Source of the DNA: Cricetomys ansorgei
Lineage: Eukaryota > Chordata > Mammalia > Rodentia > Nesomyidae
DNA: 64,000 nt
Direction of reading: 5' to 3'
Assembly: GCA_026225945.1 (NCBI GenBank)
Contig: JAMJFZ010001797.1
Span: forward strand, 1,496,001-1,560,000
Shown here: positions 46,808 through 57,116 of the stretch, in pieces
Position numbering within the stretch: position 1 is the stretch's first letter
How the letters are laid out: every line of letters begins with the position of its first letter
Position numbers and translations under genes: made by a program
The notes under the pieces: model-generated
Told to the model about the DNA's origin: nothing
What the model saw: only the letters and a program-made list of their open reading frames with translations
The model's database searches: none

Positions 46808-47316
46808 CCTGCACACAGTGGGGTGACTGTCTGTGGCTATTCCCATAGTTCACGAGGTGGGGATTTCTACCCACTGCTCCGGGCATACACACAGTGAGAT
46901 GACTGTGGCCATTCCTACAGTTCACAAGGTGGGGATTTCTATCCACCGCTCTGGGTGTGCACACAGTAGGTGACTGTGGCCATTCCCACAGTTTACAAGG
47001 TGGAGATTTCTATCCACCGCTCTGGGTGTGCACATAGTAGGTGATTGTGGCCATTCCCACAGTTCACAAGGTGGGGATTTCTATCCACCGCTCTGGGTGT
47101 GCACACAGTAGGTGACTGTGGCCATTCCCACAGTTCGCAAGGTGGGGATTTCTATCCACCGCTCTGGGTGTGCACACAGTAGGGTGACTGTGGCCATTCC
47201 CACAGTTCGCAAGGTGGGGATTTCTATCCACCGCTCTGGGTGTGCACACAGTAGGGTGACTGTGGCCATTCCCACAGTTCATGAGGTGGGGATTTCTAGG
47301 CACTGCCCTGGACGTT
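46808..47316. repeat. Minisatellite of ~71-bp units, about 7 copies
   Basis: Each unit contains GTGACTGTGGCCATTCCCAC, AGTTCACAAGGTGGGGATTT and CTATCCACCGCTCTGGGTGT. The central units are nearly identical and the outer ones more diverged, the usual picture of unequal exchange. Frames on both strands repeat with the unit and are artefacts. Confidence 0.95.
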
Positions 47317-47915
47317 CCCTGCCTATAATATGTGGTCATTCTTGTTGCTTGTGTCTTGGGTTCAGGGATGCTCGTGGAATGGCAGCCAGTGAGGTGTGCA
47401 CTCTCCTGCAGTAAGTGCGTCCCAGAGAACTCCACGGCTCCCTGTTCTCAGCTTCTTTTGTGAAAACAAACTTGGATCTTCACCTCCTCTTGTATTTCCA
47501 CTTGGACTCTGGATACTAAAGTAGAAAATATGTTTGTGACCTTTAAGCGGAGCATCAGCTGCCTCTCCACCCTTTCCCCTGTGATTCAAAACCACACAAC
47601 CAGTTTGGTAATACTTTCTGGAATGCTAAACCCCTTCCCAGGAAGCAATGACTAATGGGGAGGCATTGCACCAAAGGTTACTGGACAGAGCAAGTGCTCG
47701 CTGGAGGCGTATTCTCAAACACTCACATCTGCCCCAGCGGCGAGTTTAGTTTCTTAAAAAAGTTCCAATTTTGCCCTCAATTTTTAATTCTACCCCCAGC
47801 AAGGATGAAATAGAGATTTCAGAAATGTTGGAGGCCTTCATTCTATCCAGGTCCCAGGATGCTGAGGAGGGATGGCTGTACATTGGGCTTGGTACAAACT
47901 CATCCTTGCAGAAGC
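47317..47915. other. No feature recognised
   Basis: Mixed sequence without repeats I can name. Confidence 0.35.
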
Positions 47916-47937
47916 TCTCCTCCTCCCCCCCTCCTCC

Positions 47938-47972
<35 letters not shown>

Positions 47973-47990
47973 CCCCTCCTCCTCTTCCTC
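47916..47990. repeat. (CTC)n polypyrimidine tract
   Basis: CTCCTCCTCC runs broken by CTTCC; frames across it give Pro, Leu, Ser or Glu runs. Confidence 0.95.
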
Positions 47991-48107
47991 ATCGTCATGG
48001 TTTTGCTCTGTCAAAAAGCAGACATTCATGGTAGCCTCAGAGGCCATGGTGGGGGCAAGGAGGCAGCAAGAAAACTTTCCCTAGGGTTCCCTAATACTTA
48101 AAAAAAG

Positions 48108-48328
48108 TCTAACATTTTTTATTTTATATACATGGGTGCTTTGTTTGCATCTATGCCTGTGTGCCACTGTGCGCTTGGTGTCTGAGGACATCAGAAGAGG
48201 ACGCCAGGTCCCCCGGAACTGGAGTTACAGATGGTTGTGGGCCACCACATGGGTCCTGGGAATCAAACCCAGGCCCTCTTGAAGATCAGCGAGTACTCTT
48301 ACCCACCGAGTCATCTCTCCAGATCCCA
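48108..48328 (-). mobile_element. B2-type SINE, reverse
   Basis: TTTTTTATTTTATATACATG, GACATCAGAAGAGGACGCCA, CCGGAACTGGAGTTACAGAT, CACCACATGGGTCCTGGGAA, then GAGTCATCTCTCCAG. Confidence 0.92.
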
Positions 48329-49135
48329 ATGTCCCTTAACTCTTTTAAGGCTTTCCTCTGTGCTACCATCTTACCCAGAATGCTGAGCGGGGACTCAGCT
48401 TTGATACTGCCACCACTTCTGTGTTGCTGGGTTAGAGGAGACAGGGGTTGGGAGCCAGAGTCCCCAGCTAGAACTAAGAAAACTCAAGGTTTCTTGAATC
48501 CTTTCCCCACGTCTTGTGACCATCCCACACTCCACCCAGCAGCCTGTTCTGTAGTGGCCAAGCCCAGTGTGCCTCAATTTCCCCTCCAAAAATGAAGAAA
48601 AATGTGGTTGACTCTTGTCCAACCACAGCTCTGAATGAAAACTGGATAGGGTGGGGATGGGGACAGGGAGGTGGGGAACTGGACATTTGAACAAGTTTGG
48701 GGTACAATTGTGGAGTGAGCATCTGTGGTGCAGACTGGAAATGTACAGAAGATGATTCTTTGAGAACACTGCAGATCGTGGATCTAAAGTTCCCCTCTGC
48801 TTTTTAGAAAAATTATATTTGATATTGTTTTACCCACAAGATGGTGTGGGGGCGCTCTTTGACGGAATGGGCCATATGAAGCTTACTACTTGTGAATACA
48901 CCCAAAAAGCCTGGAGGGGAGAGAGTTCTGAACACGGAGCAGGGAACACTGGCTGCTCTGTTGTGGGCTGGGTCCTCATCCTCGGGCGATGCCGGTGTGG
49001 AGAGGACTCACGAGGTCGCAGAAGCCACTGGGGAGAGAGGAGGCGAGGCGCGGGTGGCACTGGTTTATTCAACTATGTTTGCTGTTGACTTTATATGCTT
49101 CCTATCTGGAGGATCCTTCCACTGCATTGTACAGT
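48329..49135. other. No feature recognised
   Basis: Two minus frames (48395-48769 and 48474-48722) overlap without domains. A GC-rich patch lies at 48985-49060. Confidence 0.35.
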
Positions 49136-49146
49136 TGTGTCGTGTG

Positions 49147-49187
<41 letters not shown>

Positions 49188-49273
49188 TGTGTCTGTGTGT
49201 GTGTCTGTGTGCCTGTGTGTGTCGTGTGGGGGGTGTGTGTGTGTGTGTCTCTGTATGTGTGTGTGTGTGTCTT

Positions 49274-49304
<31 letters not shown>

Positions 49305-49361
49305 CTGTGTGTGTGTCTGTGTCTGTGTGTGTGTCTGTGTGCCTGTGTGTGTCGTGTGGGG

Positions 49362-49396
<35 letters not shown>

Positions 49397-49442
49397 TGTG
49401 TGTGTGTGTATGTCGTGTGGGGGCTGTGTGTGTGTGTGTCTC

Positions 49443-49489
<47 letters not shown>

Positions 49490-49498
49490 ACGCACATG
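49136..49498. repeat. Compound GT repeat with TGTCGTGTGGGG higher-order unit
   Basis: (GT)n interrupted four times by GTCGTGTGGGG at about 49138, 49220, 49350 and 49411, with TGTCTGTGTCTG and TCTCTGTATGTG side variants in matching order between blocks. Frames of 130-249 codons here are low-complexity artefacts. Confidence 0.95.
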
Positions 49499-49783
49499 CG
49501 CGCACGCTCCCCACTCCCATCGTCAGTACTTGGAAGTGGGAGGGGACAGCACAGGAAGTCCCGGGTTTAATGTCCATTTACTGTCTTTTGTTACTGGAAC
49601 CTTTTTTTTTTTTTGACAAAAAGACACTGAGTCATAACTGAACAACCGTCCTCACAGAGATGAAAACATCCATTCATTTATCTTTAGAGGGACAGTCATT
49701 TCCATAGGCTGTTTAGAAAATGGCTGTCAAATGTCACAGCAGGAGATGTTAACTTTCTTCTTCCTGCCTCTGTCTCTCCACAG

Positions 49784-49876
49784 ACGGGTCCGAAATTCTT
49801 GCTTGGGGCCATATGGAGTGGATATGGCAGGAGGGAATTATATCCTGCTTTCTGTTTCTGCTCAGCTCTGCACCGG
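49784..49876 (+). other. Candidate 93-bp exon with consensus splice sites
   Basis: A long pyrimidine tract (CTTCCTGCCTCTGTCTCTCC then ACAG) precedes it and GCACCGG|GTAAGTGGAC follows. The length is 93 bp (31 codons), and all three forward frames are open through the segment. One frame reads GSEILAWGHMEWIWQEG then hydrophobic IISCFLFLLSSAP; another reads RVRNSCLGPYGVDMAGG then NYILLSVSAQLCTG. I recognise no family in any frame. It is the best splice pair I found, but without a partner exon it may be a pseudo-exon or a non-coding RNA exon. Confidence 0.35.
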
Positions 49877-50353
49877 GTAAGTGGACCCTTTGAAGTCGCC
49901 CTTTCTTTGCCTCTGATTCTGACATGAATAACTGATCGCCTTTCAGTCTACACAAGATAAAGAGCCATGTCTCAAAATCCTGTAACTCTCTTAACTAAAC
50001 AATAGCCAAACCGCCAAGAGCACTTTTCCAAGAAGGGAGAGAATTCTCCACATGTGTTAAGCATGCCATTCTCCCCCGAACGCTTTGCTCTGTGTTATTG
50101 TGTTAAATTGGATAATATCTATATGAAAGGGCTGTGTCAATTGTATCAAATAACAAAAAAAGTAAGATTTTTGTAACAGTTATGGATTTGAGTTTTCTTT
50201 ACAGACATCTGAGGCTTGGCAAGAGAATGTTAACAGCCTTAAATTGCCCACTGAAGAGAAATTGGCCCTAACTGTTGTCCGCTTTCCAATTCTGGCTGTG
50301 TTTTCTATTCTGCAATGGATGCCACCTGAGTGTGTCAAAAAGAGAAAATACAG
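49877..50353. other. No feature recognised
   Basis: AT-rich sequence; no repeat named. Confidence 0.35.
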
Positions 50354-50560
50354 GGAGCTGGAGAGATGGCTTAGTGGCTAAGGGCACTGGTTGCTCTTGT
50401 AGACACCCCAGGTTTGGTTCCCAGAAACCCCCATGGCAGCTCACAACCATCTGTAACTCCAGCTCCAGGGGATCTGGCGCCCTCTTCTGGCCTCCGTGGA
50501 CATTGCAAGATCATGGTGCACACACATATGTGCGGGCAAACACTCATACACAGAAAACAG
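50354..50560 (+). mobile_element. B2-type SINE
   Basis: GAGCTGGAGAGATGGCTTAG head, CTCACAACCATCTGTAACTC, CTCCAGGGGATCTGGCGCCC, TCTTCTGGCCTCCGTGGACA and a CATACACAGAAAACAG tail. Confidence 0.93.
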
Positions 50561-50894
50561 AGATAATGAAACCTGGGGTGGGAGGGGTGTCGGAGGGAGA
50601 ATATGAACGAGAATACAACAAATCTACCCTTCAGGATCCTGAGTGGTGTCACTTGGCAAAAATGCTTCAGGCTGCTGACCCAGAGGGCAGATTATATTTA
50701 TAGCTAGAGAAAAGGAAGAACGATGAGGAAATTGGATGTGAAATAGAGACAATCTGACTGCTCACAGCTTGTGTCTGTCTTCTTTGAACTGTTTGGCTGC
50801 TGGTGACAGGCAAAGGCTCTGTAACTTATTACAGGAGTGGGTTCTAGTTCAGTACGTATGCAGAAACCTTCGACCAAACTTAAAAATACAACCG

Positions 50895-51304
50895 TGTACT
50901 GGCTGGTTTTATGTCAAGTTGACGCTAGCTAGAGTCATCCGGGAGGAGGAAGACTCAACGGAGAAAATGCCTCCATAAGATCGGGCTGTAGGCAAGCCTG
51001 TTGGGCATTTTCTTAATCAGTGATTGGTGTGGGAGGGGCCCAGCCCACTGTGGGTGGGGCCATTCCTGGGCTGATAGTCCTGGGTTCTGTAAGAGAGCAG
51101 GCTGTGTGAGCAAGCCATGGGGAGCAAGCCTTCCTGGCCTCTGCATCAGCTCCTGCCTCCAGGTTCCTGCCCTGTTTGAGCTCCTGTCCTGACTCCCTCG
51201 TTGATGCACAGTGATACAGAAGTGTGAGCCAAATAAACTCTCTCATCCTCCACGTTGCTTTCAGTCCTGGTGTTTCACCACAGCAATAGTAACCCTAAGA
51301 CACG
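50895..51304 (+). mobile_element. MTD-type MaLR LTR, near full length
   Basis: Starts TGTACTGGCTGGTTTTATGT and ends AGTAACCCTAAGACA. Contains GGGCATTTTCTTAATCAGTG, CAGCCCACTGTGGGTGGG, GGCCTCTGCATCAGCTCCTG and GAGCCAAATAAACTCTC (polyadenylation signal). About 410 bp, the usual size of this LTR. Confidence 0.92.
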
Positions 51305-51949
51305 CTTCCAGGCAGCTTTAATCCAAAGGTAGAGGGTCAATGAGTGCAAACACAGTGGAGGCAAGAACCACCTCAGACCTCTCAGAGGCTTCCCAGAGAC
51401 GTGTCCTGGAGGGGGGCCCTTAGCAGTCTTTCTTGATCTGGTTTGCTTCTCATACATCTCCTTGAAGCCTCTTAACCTCTTATGGCTGGCAACACTTCCC
51501 TCCCAGGGAGCCCCCTTCAGAGGCAGCAGGGTACAGCAAACCCGAATTAAAAGAGAAAATCCTTAGAGGTGATTACCGAGCGATGAGCGATTGGAGAATC
51601 CGTTCTCAGAACCAGAAGAGGTCCCAGTGACTCGGGCTGATATGTGATTTGTGGAGAGAACATTTGTGGAGAGAAAAGAGGAAGAGGGATATGGAGAATC
51701 TGGAAGCCAGGGCAGCCACCCAGCTTCTGTGATTGGACACCAAGTCCACGGAACCCTGTATATGGATTGATAATCCACTTGTAAATAGTGTGTGACTCTT
51801 GTGCTCTTGTATGAGGTACTTAGACTTATCACAGAGACACAAAAGTTAAGACTGTGGTTACTAGGGACCGGCAGAAAAACGGGAGTGGTGACTGGTGTGC
51901 GTGTGTCGGGTTGTACACAGAGGACAATGTCAAGGCTCCACCTCATTTC
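51305..51949. other. No feature recognised
   Basis: No named repeat; a 127-codon minus frame (51563-51946) has no recognisable domain. Confidence 0.35.
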
Positions 51950-52147
51950 TTTGATGAGGGTTCGTCACTGAAGGTGGAGTTAGGCTGGTGGCCAGTGAGC
52001 ACCAATGATCCTCCGCCTTTCCCACCCATTGGATGATAAGTGTTCTCCACCACGCATGGCCTTCCATGAGGATGCTGAAGATTTGAACTCAGGCCCTCAT
52101 GTTTGTGCAGCAAGAGCTCTTGCTCACTAACTCATTTCTCCAGCCCG
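51950..52147 (-). mobile_element. B4-type SINE, reverse
   Basis: CACTGAAGGTGGAGTTAGGC, TGGCCAGTGAGCACCAATGA, CACCACGCATGGCCTTCCAT, GATTTGAACTCAGGCCCTCA, TGCAGCAAGAGCTCTTGCTC, then CATTTCTCCAGCCC. Confidence 0.82.
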
Positions 52148-52305
52148 TACCCTCACAGAGTAGAGAAATTCAGCCCGGAAAGAAGAAGGTGTTCTGGAGA
52201 TACGCTGGTGGCGATCACTGCCCCCCCACGAATGCGTTTCATAGCACGGAACTACGCGCTTGAGAGTGGTTAAAATTTTTGTAACACTTATCCTCACCAC
52301 AATTT

Positions 52306-52467
52306 TTGTTTTTGTTTTGTTTTTTGAGACAGGGTTTCTCTGTCGTAGCTCTGGCTGTCCTGGAACTCACTCTGTAGACCAGGCTGGCCTCGAACTCGGA
52401 GATCCACCTGCCTCTGCCTCCGAGTGCTGGGATTAAAGGCGTGAGCCACCACCGCCCAGCTTCTTAG
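52306..52467 (-). mobile_element. B1 SINE, full length, reverse, with 8-bp TSD
   Basis: TTGAGACAGGGTTTCTCTGT to CACCACCGCCCAGC, a low-divergence B1 with a T-rich (poly-A) left end. CACAATTT flanks it at 52298-52305 and 52468-52475. It is younger than other B1 copies here. Confidence 0.95.
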
Positions 52468-52825
52468 CACAATTTAAACACACTTGAGTGTGAGATGATC
52501 TCTAGGAGGACGTATAGGCCTGGAGGAGAGCGGGAGGACCCCAGGCCCTCTGGGTGAGCACCCTCTGGGTGAGGCTCCAACAACACTGCCCACCTGCTCT
52601 TTGGAGCATGAGCCCACGCCTCACCTCTGCAGTGTCTGAGGACCGCTTCCCAGCGGGCAGTGGTCTCAGGAGGACGAAGATCATGTGATTGGCTTCATCG
52701 GGTGGAACAACTCTCCCGAGCCATTCGATGGCATAGAAACAAATCACAGTCATCAGGGACTGCAAGAATAACTCTAGTCACGCCATCGTTCCAAATACAA
52801 GCAAAGACGCCCTGTGAGCACAGTG

Positions 52826-53110
52826 GTGGCTGCTGTGGTTTTAAGAGTCTCCCTTAAAAGCACATGTGGTGAAGGCTTGGTGAGAGGTGGCGCTAATGAG
52901 ATGTCCTTGGGTCATTGGGTATGTGCCCTGGAGAGACCCCTGGGACGCCGACCTCATCCTTCAGCCGTCTCACTTCTTTGTCACCAGGTGAGCAGTTGGC
53001 TCCTCCCGCCCTGCCCGCCCTTACTGTCTCTTTCTCTCACCAGAGACCCAAAGCATCATGTCTGCCAGACTTGGACAGAAACCTCCACAACCACGATGTG
53101 AAACTGACTA
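52826..53110 (+). mobile_element. MaLR/MLT-type LTR
   Basis: GCTGTGGTTTTAAGAGTCTC, AAGGCTTGGTGAGAGGTGG, CTTGGGTCATTGGGTATGTG and CTCACTTCTTTGTCACCAGG follow the same plan as 24690-25058. Confidence 0.55.
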
Positions 53111-53666
53111 ACACCCCAGAGAACAGGGCAGACGCGGGGCATCGTCACTTTTTTTTTTTTTAAGGCTCTGTTCCCAAAGCCACCGAAATCAGTTTCCAGC
53201 TCTTCCGCGGAATGATCCCAGTCAGTGTCAGGCCTCATAGACAGTGTAAGTTCAATAGAGTACAATGGAGCTGAAAAGTTCCCAGTGTTTAGGGATGTTG
53301 TAACCATAGTAACATCGAGATGCAGCGCAGTTCTGATGGGCTTGTATTGGTGCTGCCACAGGCAAGCCTACCTAGTGATCCACTGAACGGACACAGTACA
53401 TACGTGTGGCGTACGGCACGGACAGTGGTGGCGAATGGCTGTTACTGGGGTATGCTATCCTTTTATTGCTATTTGGAGATGCTGTGAGACATACCTTCTG
53501 GCAGCACCTCATACAGCTGTTTATCTCATCTCTGGTTGCATCCTTTTCTCTTGTATTTGTCCACGAGGTCGTGTTGTTCTGCTCACCATAGTCTTAGGAG
53601 CAACTCTACATGTACCCTTAGTTCATAGTGATCAAGGTTTACTAAGAGCGTGTTGTGACGTGTGAA
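53111..53666. other. No feature recognised; T run at 53149
   Basis: TTTTTTTTTTTTT at 53149-53161; otherwise unclassified. TGTTGTTCTGCTCACC near 53574. Confidence 0.35.
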
Positions 53667-54022
53667 TGTGCTGGTTAGCTTTTGTCAACTTGACACAAAC
53701 TAGAGTCACCTGGAAAGAGGGAGCCTCCGTTGAGAGATTGACTCCATCAGATGGCCTTTGGGCATGTCTATGAGGGCATTTCCTTGATGACTGCGGGCCC
53801 AGCCCACTGTGGGCGGTGCCATCCCTAGGCAGACGATCCTGGGTTACATAAGAAAGCAGGCCGAACAAACCATGGAGAGCAAGCCAGGAAGCGCTGTTCT
53901 TTCTTGGTGTTGGTTCAATTCCTGCTTCTGTGTTCCTGTCTTGAGTTCCTGTAAGCTGAGATAAATCCTTTCCTTGACGAGTTACTGTTGGTTCACGTTT
54001 TAACACAAGCATCAGAAGCAAA
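53667..54022 (+). mobile_element. MTD/MTE-type MaLR LTR
   Basis: TGTGCTGGTTAGCTTTTGTC, AACTTGACACAAACTAGAGT, CAGCCCACTGTGGGCGG, GGGTTACATAAGAAAGCAGG (TATA-like) and GCTGAGATAAATCC. The 3' end is diverged. Confidence 0.9.
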
Positions 54023-54315
54023 TCAGGTCAGTGACCAACGCCAAATTGCCTGCCGATACAATGTACTCAGAATGTACTCCTGTCATTAAGTGACGTCTGA
54101 TTATGCAGCTCCGCCCAAATTTTTGACAATTTCTTTGCTTATCAATTATTGCTTTTGGCTCTTGATAGTCCCTTCTAATGAAGTTTTCTTCCTCCTGGAC
54201 CATATCTTCTATTTGATGGGTTGGATGCTTTCTCATCTCTTAACTGTTCAAAAATATCTGAAATTTCCCCTCATATTTGAATAATAATTGGAGTAGATAG
54301 TAAATCCTAGAACAG

Positions 54316-54376
54316 GCCGGGCGGTGGTGGCACACGCCTTTAATCCCAGCACGTGGGAGGCAGAGGCAGGCTGATT
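54316..54376 (+). mobile_element. B1 5' fragment without A-tail, flanked by 9-bp direct repeat
   Basis: GCCGGGCGGTGGTGGCACAC, GCCTTTAATCCCAGCACGTG and GGAGGCAGAGGCAGGCTGAT are the first ~60 bp of B1. CTAGAACAG occurs at 54307-54315 and 54377-54385. The 3' half and A-tail are missing although a duplication is present. Confidence 0.9.
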
Positions 54377-54479
54377 CTAGAACAGTTACTTCTCCACAGC
54401 GTGCCAGAAAGGAAGTATCAAAAGATGGCTCTCGGGCCTCTTGACTCTTGTCCACACTGTGTCCTTTCAAAGTTGGGTT

Positions 54480-54582
54480 CCTTGCGGCTGGTGGCTGTGA
54501 GCTACTGATACAGACGCTTGGACCTCAGGTCCTCTAAAGAGCAGCACACACTCTTCACCTCTGGGCCATCTCTCCAGTCCCA
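54480..54582 (-). mobile_element. B2-type SINE fragment, reverse
   Basis: GCGGCTGGTGGCTGTGAGCT, CTTGGACCTCAGGTCCTCTA, AGCAGCACACACTCTTCACC, then GGGCCATCTCTCCAGTCCC. Confidence 0.78.
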
Positions 54583-55059
54583 CATTGTTTACTTTTTGTC
54601 CTTACTTTCAATTTCTTTATCTCTTGTGTTACTTTCCGTATCATTTCCTTCCATCACGTGGCGTTTTAGCCCAGGTAACTGCTGAGTTTTCTGTGTAACA
54701 GATGCAAGTTAACACTGCGTGTGCAGATTGCTGAGAAAAGAGCTGGGTGTGGCCGCCTCTCCCTGTGCTCCAGCCAGGGAGAGCACCCATGGCTCCTCCC
54801 CGCCCCCCCACCACCGAAGCACCCTGCCTCCTGCTCCTAAGCCCTGCGCACTGCCATTCCCCGCACTGCACGGGCCAGATGACGGGGCTGCTTGCGTTTG
54901 GGGCAGCAGATCCTGTCTATACAACCGAAGCTCTCTGTTCCCTTTCATTCTATCTTTTAGGGAGTTTTGGTTATTACTTTCCTCTTAACTTTTAGAGTCT
55001 GATCACACATATTTTTTGTGGTGTGTGGAGACTCGGGATTTAGCGTCTTTTGTTGTCAG
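54583..55059. other. No feature recognised
   Basis: Pyrimidine-rich start, then GC-rich with CCCCGCCCCCCCACC at 54799. No gene supported. Confidence 0.35.
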
Positions 55060-55126
55060 TTTGAAAAAAAGGAGGGGTTTGCGCGAAATCCTGAGTTGGT
55101 CTGCGGTTGAAGGGTGGCGACCACAG
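55060..55126 (+). other. Candidate 67-bp exon (splice signals only)
   Basis: Acceptor TAGCGTCTTTTGTTGTCAG and donor GACCACAG|GTGAGCAC. The first frame is open for 16 codons and then stops at TGA. Non-coding exon or chance pair. Confidence 0.18.
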
Positions 55127-55610
55127 GTGAGCACTAGTCCTCCGGATTGGCTGTGAGGAGCCGGGGAGAGTACCGTGGCTCTGTGGGCTGTGGGTGCCCT
55201 GACTCTGTGTCCACAACAGCACCGACTCCATGGCCTGCTCCCTTCGACAGAGACAGGTCACCTTTTCTTTTCTTTTAGAAACTTGGGGCCCTTTGGGAAC
55301 CTTCCTTGAAAAAAATTCGTATTTTTATTCTAAGAGTTGATTTACAGAGAACTGTGAGCCAAATACCCAGAAGGCCACAGTCCAAACTCTATGTTTGTAC
55401 TTTGAGTTCTTTTAAAACGACCTGTAGCTTGGTAGCTAAACAAGCTGAAAACCAATGTGCCTTTTGCAACAGACAGTGGATGCTACCCAGTAACAGGAAG
55501 TTGGAGTCACACTGTCTTGCTGTTTGACCTTTGTCTGTTATGTATAGTTAGAAGTGAAGGTCAGGCTTAGCTGGCTACTATCAGCAGGGTGTAATTCCAT
55601 GAGGTTTTGC

Positions 55611-55635
55611 GGGGGGGGGGGGGGGGGGGGGGGGG
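55611..55635. repeat. Poly-G tract (25 G)
   Basis: An unbroken run of 25 G residues preceded by TTTTGC and followed by AATTC. Such runs are slippage- and sequencing-error-prone and can form G-quadruplexes. Confidence 0.97.
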
Positions 55636-56397
55636 AATTCTTGCAGGGAAGTGTTGATGTCTAGATGAGGGAGGGGCCAGTGATGCCATGAGTCCTACCC
55701 GTTGTCTCGCCGAGTCCGAGCTGGAGGTCTGGAAAATACCATTTTCCAGAAATATGGAGGGCCGACTTCCTCTTCCCCCACCCCCCGGATCAGCCTAGTC
55801 CTGAAGCCACCAGGGGTAGAGGGCTGGAGTCAGTGAGCTCACGGCCCCAGTACTTCCAGCACTGAGAGCACAGATGTGTACAGATGACCCAGTGACCTTT
55901 CCATGGGCATTTGCTCAGTTTTTTCCCCACAGTTAGAGCTCTTTACCGATTGTGAAAGTTGGCTTGCTAGGCTGTAATTTGCAAATAATTTTCATCTAGG
56001 GCGTCATTTGGCTCTCTCTAACGTTTTCTTGGTCATTTACAAACGTAAGCACTCAGTCCTACCGGCTCGAAAGCTGTATGTTCTGCCCGCTGTTTGGACT
56101 CCCCACTTGACAATAACATTTCAGTTGGTTTTGCTTTCAGACCGTTATTAAAAATGAAGACCTGTGTGTGGTTTTTGCACAGACCCATGTTTGCTCAGGG
56201 AATGAGGTAGGGTTCTGAGCCTGGGGGACACAACCTTGTTAGGTCTAGAGAAGGGGTCTGATAGGATCTTTGGGAATTCTCCTGTGTAGGTTCCCGGCAT
56301 GCAGAGCACCCATTTCTGCTCTCAGGCTGTGGAATACAGAAGTACCAGAAGACCACAGAGGCTTCCGGATCCGAGTTATCTGTTGTCTCTTTCCAGG
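55636..56397. other. No feature recognised
   Basis: Mixed sequence. It ends in TTATCTGTTGTCTCTTTCCAG, a strong acceptor-like site. Confidence 0.35.
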
Positions 56398-57116
56398 ACT
56401 CACTGGTCCCTGCCACTGCTGTTGCCATGGGGAAGCCACAGAGCCAAAAGAACATGATGTCTGATACCTGTTCAGAATTCACTCACTTCCATGATTCAGG
56501 CAAGAAGCCAAACATCTTATAAACAGACTTCTGTTGTTGATATTCTGACCAGGCAACCTCTCTGGAGTCTTTTATCTAGCTGTCATGAAGATGACAGGTT
56601 CTAATGGGGGTGGGGAGGAGGGGAGCCACGCAGGATTCATCTCACTTGAAAAACACAACCAGGGAGACCTACGAGACCCTACAGGAGCCCTGCAAAGAAA
56701 GAGGAGGAGATCCTGGCAGCCCCCACAAAGCCCCGGAGAAGGAGAAAGCAGACCTGCTGAATGCTACCCACTTTTCCACCCGGCAGGCCAATGCTTCCGC
56801 AGACTCTGCAGAGACAGTGCTAGAAGCAGCCATGATGGACGAGGTCATGCTGTGTCGCCAGACTGTGAAGGGCCACACTGGTCTGCACAGCATCAGGGAC
56901 AGCCTCAACCTTGAGCTTCCCCGAGATCAGACACTCCGCTCCTGTAAAAATGCCATCAAGCTTATACACATGGATGAAGTCTTCCGGAGATCCGTCAGGA
57001 TCATGCTGTGGTCCGAGGGGGTGGTGGCACTGGCTGAGGTAGTACGGAGCATGGCCCCATCCAGCATCCCTGCACAGGGATCCTCCTCAGCTGATCATGT
57101 TGCATTTCTGAGTTGA
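56398..57116 (+). pseudogene. Unrecognised orphan reading frame, possibly a decayed coding copy
   Basis: After an acceptor-like CTCTTTCCAG, an ATG at 56427 in an ideal context (GTTGCCATGG) opens a 31-codon frame (MGKPQSQKNMMSDTCS...) ended by TAA at 56520. In the same reading phase, several stops later, an ATG at 56604 opens 170 codons to a TGA at 57114. The C-terminal 100 residues look protein-like: acidic/basic balance, few low-complexity runs, and helix-like pieces such as SADSAETVLEAAMMDEVM and NAIKLIHMDEVFRRSVRIM. No domain, signal peptide or membrane segment is seen. No poly-A tail or duplication is visible, so retrocopy origin is not shown. It could be a chance frame. Confidence 0.25.

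Noticed and set aside
47064..47435. Repetitive 123-codon minus frame
   Set aside because: It repeats with the 71-bp minisatellite units.
48892..49641. 249-codon frame across the GT array
   Set aside because: Most of it is GT-repeat coding VCVC runs; the flanks show no domain.
49784..49876. Reading the MEWIW...FLFLLSS frame as an immunoglobulin-type leader
   Set aside because: Superficial resemblance only; no V-segment or recombination signal follows.
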